From IMG/VR virus record IMGVR_UViG_3300044858_002247, positions 1 through 44,459 of that record: a stretch of 44,459 nucleotides of DNA; one strand, 5' to 3'. The DNA comes from a virus. A program made the position numbers and the translations under genes. The notes below the pieces were generated by a model. The model saw only the letters and a list, made by a program, of their open reading frames with translations, did no database searches and was not told where the DNA came from. The first letter of the stretch is position 1, and each line of letters opens with the position of its first letter. Positions 40,126 through 44,459 of the stretch are shown here, one piece after another.

Positions 40126-41403
40126 TTGATTCTAGAGTCGCATAAGAATTGGTTTCAGAATGAGCGTGGTATCACAGGTGAGACTCTTGAGGCTTTTGGT
40201 GTAGAGTCTACGAGCGAAGAGTGGTTGCGGTTGCCTTACGATACTGGTGATCGTACTCGCAAAATGATTGGTCAGCGCGAGTTTCGTTTCACTAAGGGCG
40301 CTAAGGTCAGCCTCTTCCACCCTAAGCGCATCGTAGACGAGTCGTATGCTGTGCTGTGTGAGGGAGAGACGGATACCATGCGGTTGTGGCAGGAGGGCGT
40401 CAAGAGCGTGTATGGCCTCCCCGGCTTCAACGCATTCTCCGATGATGTTCTTGCGCCATTGCATAAGTATGAGCGTGTCTTTATCGTACTGGATAATGAT
40501 TCCGATTATAATGTGCGTACTACGGTTGATGGCGCGTGGGGTAGGTTGCGTGGTATCCTCGGCAGTCGTGCCCGACGTATCACACTCCCATCTGATGTGA
40601 AGGATATCTGCGAGTTCTTTGATTCGTATAGTCTAGATACGTTTCGTGATATCACGAGCCAAAGCCTCGCTGGTAATTTTCATTATAAGGCACTTGATCT
40701 TACGATGCCTCCGCCAGAGTACGAGTGGCTGGTGAAGGGCCTGATCTGCAAGGGAGACACTAGCCTGATCGTTGGCGAGCCTAACGTTGGTAAGTCGTGG
40801 ATCAGCCTTAGCCTAGCCGTCGCTATGGCTGATGGGCGCAGCAGTTGGGTAGGACACGAAGTAACTAATCATGGTCGTGTGCTCTATATTGATGAGGAGA
40901 ATCCGCATGATGTTGTTTATCATCGCCTCAAGCAACTCGGAGCAAACAATCTAGATAACCTTCGCTACCTGCATCGGCAAGGCGTCCGCCTAGACCGCAA
41001 CTTCGACAAGTTGCTAGACGAGGCCATCACATACGAGCCTAGCATGATCGTGCTAGACTCCCTCACCCGCTTCCACACCAAGGATGAGAATAATGCTGGT
41101 GAGATGGCGGGCCTCTTCAATGATAGTATTAATGTTCTCTGTCGTGAGACTGGAGCAGCCGTGATCCTGCTGCACCACACCAACAAGTCGGACTCCACAT
41201 CATCGTATGTGCGAACTCGTGGATCCTCTGACATTGGTGCTGCTGTGGATTGTGGCATTGAGGCTCGCAAGACTGGGCCTAACAAGTTCAATCTTGTTCA
41301 TTTTAAGAGTCGCAGAACCCAAGCCGGTGGCTTGACAAAGGTGGAGATCTGTGATACAATAGATGGGCAAGTTGATCTTCTCGTAACCGACGAAGCCTTC
41401 TGA
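40126..41403 (+). CDS. TOPRIM-RecA-like primase-helicase (425 aa)
   Basis: The N-terminal TOPRIM domain has AVLCEGETDTM (Glu at about 79 and 81) and VFIVLDNDSD (Asp about 123, 125). The C-terminal RecA-like/AAA_25 domain has GEPNVGKS (217-224), VLYIDEENP (about 252-260), SMIVLDSLTRFH (Asp about 311) and AAVILLHHTNKS. This is the fused TOPRIM plus RepA/DnaB-like helicase seen in many phage replication modules. The N-terminal zinc-binding domain of full T7-type primases is absent. The TTG start is placed by AGGAGGAGCA. A promoter lies inside its 3' end (41332-41360). Confidence 0.85.
   Translation: MILESHKNWFQNERGITGETLEAFGVESTSEEWLRLPYDTGDRTRKMIGQREFRFTKGAKVSLFHPKRIVDESYAVLCEGETDTMRLWQEGVKSVYGLPGFNAFSDDVLAPLHKYERVFIVLDNDSDYNVRTTVDGAWGRLRGILGSRARRITLPSDVKDICEFFDSYSLDTFRDITSQSLAGNFHYKALDLTMPPPEYEWLVKGLICKGDTSLIVGEPNVGKSWISLSLAVAMADGRSSWVGHEVTNHGRVLYIDEENPHDVVYHRLKQLGANNLDNLRYLHRQGVRLDRNFDKLLDEAITYEPSMIVLDSLTRFHTKDENNAGEMAGLFNDSINVLCRETGAAVILLHHTNKSDSTSSYVRTRGSSDIGAAVDCGIEARKTGPNKFNLVHFKSRRTQAGGLTKVEICDTIDGQVDLLVTDEAF
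41332..41360 (+). promoter_or_regulatory. Consensus sigma70 promoter inside the primase-helicase gene
   Basis: TTGACA (41332-41337), a 17-base spacer, TACAAT (41355-41360) with TGA before the -10 (extended -10). Box sequences and spacing equal the promoter at 32337. It would drive the SSB and sigma-like block that follows. Confidence 0.75.
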
Positions 41404-41413
41404 GGAGGTGAAT

Positions 41414-41788
41414 ATGACTACTGAGGATAATGTTGTAGAGTTTACTGGTGAGTGGGTTGGTAATCCTGACTCTCCTGAGATGACTGATGCTGAGTATGAT
41501 TCTGCTATGGCAGAGTTGCTTGCTGAGGTTGATGAGGAGAACCTTGGGCGCATCATCGCTGGTGTGCTTGAGTTCCTTACTGTGCGTGCTATCATTGATG
41601 GTCCGTTTTATCTTATGACTGATGATGAGCAGGCCATTACGGTGCTTGCTGCACACGAGGATGCTGCTGCTCTTCGTGATGCTCTGCCTGAGAACTTCAG
41701 GTCTTGGGATGAGTATAACGATCAGGGTTTCATTACTGACCGCGATCCGGGAGATGAGCAGGATGAGCCTGCCGCCGAATCGGAGTAA
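41414..41788 (+). CDS. Acidic hypothetical protein (124 aa)
   Basis: Very acidic N-terminus (MTDAEYDSAMAELLAEVDEE) and tail (DRDPGDEQDEPAAESE), with a mixed hydrophobic centre. ATG six bases after AGGAGG. First gene after the internal promoter. Unrecognised. Confidence 0.7.
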   Translation: MTTEDNVVEFTGEWVGNPDSPEMTDAEYDSAMAELLAEVDEENLGRIIAGVLEFLTVRAIIDGPFYLMTDDEQAITVLAAHEDAAALRDALPENFRSWDEYNDQGFITDRDPGDEQDEPAAESE

Positions 41789-42089
41789 GCAGTGGAAGGA
41801 TTGGGAGCGTGAGGTTGCTCGTGATCTTGGCGGGACTCGTACTGGTCCTCGTGGTTTTGATGTACCAGACGTAGTTGATCTACCCGGCGATTTTGCGCCG
41901 GAATGTAAGTACCAGAAAAGGCTCTCTCTTAAGGACGCAGACCTAAAGCAGGCACAACACAATGCTAGAGGCCGTGAGTGGGCTGTGTTCTTGAGAGAAG
42001 CCAAAACTGGTAGACGATTCGTAGTTGTACCATATAAGACATTCCTCAAAATGTGGGATGCGTATACACAAGGAGATACAAATGAGTGA
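41763..42089 (+). CDS. Restriction-endonuclease-fold nuclease (108 aa)
   Basis: QWKDWEREVARDLGGTRTGP, then PDVVDLPGDFAPECKYQKRL, SLKDADLKQAQHN and EWAVFLREA form the E...D...ExK core of small PD-(D/E)XK enzymes. The pattern is close to Holliday-junction-resolvase-like and restriction-type nucleases of phages. Likely resolves or trims DNA intermediates. The ATG at 41763 follows GGGAGATGAGCAGG; the longer open frame upstream is not supported. Confidence 0.75.
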   Translation: MSLPPNRSKQWKDWEREVARDLGGTRTGPRGFDVPDVVDLPGDFAPECKYQKRLSLKDADLKQAQHNARGREWAVFLREAKTGRRFVVVPYKTFLKMWDAYTQGDTNE

Positions 42090-42432
42090 GTATGTGACCG
42101 TTGCTGGTATTGTGCAGTTTGATCCTCGTACCCGTCAGGCTGGCGGCAAGGAGGTTCGGGACGTTGTGATCCGCGCTATTGGTTCTAACAAGAACTTCAG
42201 CGTCACGATCTGGCCTGAGAAGTCGGGCATCCCCGTGAACAAGGGCGACTTCCTTGTTTGTGATGGTAAGTATTCTCAGAGCGTTGGGCAGAACAAGGAC
42301 GGTGAGCAGGTCACGTACCATAACTTGTCGGCCACGACGATTGTTCGTGTCGCTGGTGACACCACCACGACTGCTGCCCCGGCCAAGCAGGCCGCCGCTA
42401 CTGAGGCTGTTGGCGACGACTTCCCGTTCTAA
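42082..42432 (+). CDS. ssb: Single-stranded DNA-binding protein (116 aa)
   Basis: An OB-fold-like beta protein (YVTVAGIVQFDPRTRQ, EVRDVVIRAIGSNKNF, KGDFLVCDGKYSQS) with an Ala/Thr linker and the acidic tip GDDFPF that in SSBs recruits partner proteins. Coats ssDNA during replication and recombination. The ATG follows AAGGAGATACAA. Confidence 0.88.
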   Translation: MSEYVTVAGIVQFDPRTRQAGGKEVRDVVIRAIGSNKNFSVTIWPEKSGIPVNKGDFLVCDGKYSQSVGQNKDGEQVTYHNLSATTIVRVAGDTTTTAAPAKQAAATEAVGDDFPF

Positions 42433-42767
42433 TGTGGACCCCCGAAGAGTTTATCGGGGAATACAAGGGAGCCATTACTGCTGCCGCGTATAGATTCCGT
42501 AAAGCAGCAGAATATGATGATCTGTATCAGGAGGGCATGATCGCCCTATGGTTGTGCTCTCCTGATACAATCCACCAAGTCTATTATCTTAGACTAAGAG
42601 AAACGAACGAGGACGTAAAATTAGTAAGTAGAATTATTTACAATCGTATGAAGGATTGGGTACGCTACACAAAACGATTGCGGCACAATCATTCTGTGGA
42701 CTATGAGGAGATTCTAAATGGAATACGAGAAGGAGACAGTGGAGAATCTGCTGAGGAACTACTATAG
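42432..42767 (+). CDS. Sigma-factor region 2-like protein (111 aa)
   Basis: ITAAAYRFRKAAEYDDLYQE followed by GMIALWLC is like sigma70 region 2.1-2.2 (the core-binding DLxQEGxxxLW helix). The second half (VKLVSRIIYNRMKDWVRYTK) resembles region 2.3/2.4, which melts and reads the -10. There is no region 4; that part may be supplied by the next gene, which overlaps by 50 bases. Probably directs host RNA polymerase to phage promoters. The ATG overlaps the SSB stop (TAATG). Confidence 0.65.
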   Translation: MWTPEEFIGEYKGAITAAAYRFRKAAEYDDLYQEGMIALWLCSPDTIHQVYYLRLRETNEDVKLVSRIIYNRMKDWVRYTKRLRHNHSVDYEEILNGIREGDSGESAEELL

Positions 42768-43014
42768 TCTGCAACAGCACCCTGATTCTACGTTCTCACA
42801 CTATTATCTAGACATTGCGTATGGGTTAAAAGAGTTGAAGAAGCAAAGTGAAGTCTTGTATTTTACTGTTGTTAATGTGTTTGTGAATGGTATGCCTATT
42901 CAAGACCAAGCACTAAATGATGGTGTTACGACTCGTATGGTGAATTATCGCTTGAATGACGGGTTGGAAGCCTTGACTAATATTATGAATGGAGATATGG
43001 TTGATGAGGGTTGA
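42718..43014 (+). CDS. Sigma-factor region 4-like / HTH protein (98 aa)
   Basis: The segment LKKQSEVLYFTVVNVFVNGM followed by PIQDQALNDGVTTRMVNYRL looks like the helix-turn-helix of sigma region 4 (loop over -35 recognition). The N-terminal 40 residues are helical. It would pair with the region-2-like protein of the preceding overlapping gene. ATG seven bases after GAGGAG. It could instead be an unrelated HTH regulator. Confidence 0.5.
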   Translation: MEYEKETVENLLRNYYSLQQHPDSTFSHYYLDIAYGLKELKKQSEVLYFTVVNVFVNGMPIQDQALNDGVTTRMVNYRLNDGLEALTNIMNGDMVDEG

Positions 43015-43771
43015 TACCACTGATAAGAGTAGGTTTGAGTTCGGGCTTGATAAGCCACTAGAGTTGAAGGGTGATTGGGCTGTTACTGCTGACTGGCACG
43101 TACCCCTGTATGATGCTAAGTTGGTTAATGCGTTTCTTGATGATGCTGCGGATTATAAGAATCTTCTCATCGCTGGAGACTTCCTTAATGGTGACTCGCT
43201 CAGTCAGTATTATCCTAAGCAGAAGAGTGCGGGTATTGAGAAGGAGATCTCTGAGGCCAAAAGCCTGATGGAGGTTCTGTGTGCTAACTTTAAGCATATT
43301 GTTTTCCTGCGTGGTAATCATGATTATCGGTACACTAAGGCGGCTGAGTATCGTGAGTCTTTTGTTGATTCTATGACGGAGGTGTTTCGTGAAGTTCCTC
43401 GTCACGGCTGCAAGTTGGTGTTTAGCAATCTGGATCATTGTTATCTTACAAGTAATAAGGAGCGGTTCTTTATTGCTCACCCGGATTCTTACTCTAAGAA
43501 CCCTTTGAATAATCCTCTTGCTATTGCTGAGGTGAAGAAGTGTCATGTGCTGACCGCTCATACGCATCATTGTGCTATGGGGTGGGATGCTAGTGGTTCG
43601 TTTATTGTTGGTGAGTTGGGTGGTTTCTTTAGTATTCCTCAGACGGAGTATTTGCAGGGCACGACGACGTATCCTAATTGGTGTAATGGTTACTGGTTTA
43701 TCACTGGTGGTAAGCCGGATATGGTGTCGTATGGTGCTCGTGGTTTGCGTCAGAATGCTAGGATGAAGTAG
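43004..43771 (+). CDS. Calcineurin-like metallophosphoesterase (255 aa)
   Basis: Metal-site motifs are visible in order: TADWHVPLYD (Asp 30, His 32), LIAGDFLNGD (Asp 59), FLRGNHDYRY (Asn 105, His 106), FIAHPDSY and LTAHTHHCAM. Full domain length. Such phage enzymes hydrolyse phosphodiesters in nucleotides, cyclic nucleotides or DNA ends; the substrate cannot be told. The ATG at 43004 overlaps the previous gene by 11 bases. Confidence 0.85.
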   Translation: MRVDTTDKSRFEFGLDKPLELKGDWAVTADWHVPLYDAKLVNAFLDDAADYKNLLIAGDFLNGDSLSQYYPKQKSAGIEKEISEAKSLMEVLCANFKHIVFLRGNHDYRYTKAAEYRESFVDSMTEVFREVPRHGCKLVFSNLDHCYLTSNKERFFIAHPDSYSKNPLNNPLAIAEVKKCHVLTAHTHHCAMGWDASGSFIVGELGGFFSIPQTEYLQGTTTYPNWCNGYWFITGGKPDMVSYGARGLRQNARMK

Positions 43772-43777
43772 TTTAAT

Positions 43778-43859
43778 GGGGCCGTGGTGGAACAGGCAGA
43801 CACGACGGACTTAAAATTCGTTGCCTTCGGGCGTGAGGGTTCGATTCCCTCCGGCCCTA
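43778..43859 (+). tRNA. tRNA-Leu (TAA)
   Basis: A type II tRNA: acceptor GGGGCCG/CGGCCCT (first pair G-T), anticodon stem ACGGA/TTCGT with loop CTTAAAA (anticodon TAA), a long variable arm (TTGCCTTCGGGCGT), T-stem GAGGG/CCCTC with loop TTCGATT. It lies alone between the phosphoesterase and reductase genes. Confidence 0.92.
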
Positions 43860-43878
43860 CCTATTGAAAGGAGAGAGT

Positions 43879-44459
43879 ATGAGTCTACCAACTGATTATC
43901 AGACGTTCATCGCAACGTCACGGTATGCTCGCTGGCTTGATGATGAGAAGCGGCGAGAGTATTGGCCTGAGACGGTCAGCCGATACATTGAGTTCATGGA
44001 TCAGACGCTTCGCGCTAAGCACAAGTATAAGATGGACGCTACGCTAAAGGCAGAACTGCTGGATGCTATTATTAATCTTGAGGTCATGCCTTCAATGCGT
44101 GCCCTTATGACTGCTGGGCCTGCCCTAGAGCGAGAGAACGTGGCCGGATACAATTGTTCGTATACCCCGATCAATCATCCCCGCTGCTTCGATGAGATCC
44201 TCTACATCCTCATGAATGGTGTGGGCGTGGGCTTCTCTGTGGAGCGTGACGAGATCAACCAGTTGCCGATTGTTAATGAGCATTTTGAGCAGTCTGATAC
44301 GATTATCAAGGTGGCTGATTCTAAGGCTGGTTGGGCTAAGGCTCTGCGCGAGTTGGTCGCTATGTTGTATAGTGGGCAGATCCCACAATGGGATATGAGT
44401 CAGGTCCGTCCCGCTGGCTCTCGCCTTAAGACATTCGGTGGTCGCGCTAGTGGCCCAGA
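43879..44459 (+). CDS. nrdJ: Class II ribonucleotide reductase, 5' part (wraps to 1463)
   Basis: The start of the adenosylcobalamin-dependent reductase. The ATG follows AAAGGAGAGAGT. It includes VMPSMRALMTAGPALERE and ENVAGYNCSYTPIN with the first redox cysteine (NCSY), then LMNGVGVGFSVERDEI, the substrate-binding loop region. The last 127 bases repeat bases 1-127, where the frame continues. Confidence 0.93.
   Translation, partial: MSLPTDYQTFIATSRYARWLDDEKRREYWPETVSRYIEFMDQTLRAKHKYKMDATLKAELLDAIINLEVMPSMRALMTAGPALERENVAGYNCSYTPINHPRCFDEILYILMNGVGVGFSVERDEINQLPIVNEHFEQSDTIIKVADSKAGWAKALRELVAMLYSGQIPQWDMSQVRPAGSRLKTFGGRASGP
44333..44459. repeat. Terminal direct repeat, right copy
   Basis: Exact copy of 1-127, inside the reductase gene. 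Remove one copy to obtain the 44,332-bp circular unit. Confidence 0.95.

Noticed and set aside
1-44459. Lysogeny module (integrase, repressor, attachment site)
   Set aside because: No gene or site of this kind was seen on either strand.

Overview
The window is one complete tailed-phage genome, read as a circular or circularly permuted map. Its first 127 bases (1-127) recur exactly as its last 127 (44333-44459), so the unique unit is 44,332 bp, and the class II ribonucleotide reductase gene is merely cut by the chosen ends. A short-tailed (podovirus-like) virion is suggested by a large portal, a P22-gp4-like adaptor, a beta-rich nozzle-type tail protein and big internal/ejection proteins, with no tape measure or tail-tube genes. 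I see no integrase or repressor, so a virulent lifestyle is likely. The host is a bacterium with ordinary AGGAGG ribosome binding sites and sigma70-type promoters. A high-G+C, possibly actinobacterial host is only a tentative idea, based on a G+C-rich gene island, TAnnnT -10 elements, a B12-dependent reductase and phage tRNAs.

The genome has two divergent arms. The minus-strand late arm runs from 27520 down to 1497: Gly-rich tail protein, small proteins, a 45-aa RanBP2-like zinc-finger microprotein, large terminase, glycosyltransferase, portal, HTH protein, scaffold, major capsid protein (followed by an internal hairpin terminator), several small basic proteins, adaptor, nozzle, collagen-like fibre and receptor-binding genes, three internal virion proteins, two candidate holins and a 520-aa unknown. 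It ends at a strong intrinsic terminator (1470-1495).

The plus-strand early/middle arm runs from 28287 through the end and on to 1463. It begins with two G+C-rich genes, small acidic proteins and an ArdC-like antirestriction protein. A tRNA cluster follows (Leu-CAA, Asn-GTT, Lys-TTT, Gln-TTG), then an AT-hook protein and recombination/repair enzymes (RecB/Cas4-like nuclease, pyrimidine-dimer glycosylase-like protein, Rad52-like annealing protein, dUTPase). DNA polymerase I is split in two by a complete glycosyltransferase gene and is followed by an HNH endonuclease. Next come the endolysin, TOPRIM-RecA-like primase-helicase, nuclease, SSB, a sigma-like pair of proteins, a metallophosphoesterase, tRNA-Leu(TAA) and the reductase.

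Between the arms (27521-28286) lies an unusual non-coding region: iteron-like ATTTTAC repeats, then about ten different stem-loops packed end to end (27814-28198), then the first of three hairpins (28226-28277, 29504-29552, 30491-30538). These three share a loop of the form G(U)AACGWAGUGA on stems that differ by compensatory changes. The hairpin array, the three-copy RNA motif, the split polymerase and the two-part sigma-like factor are the most interesting features.
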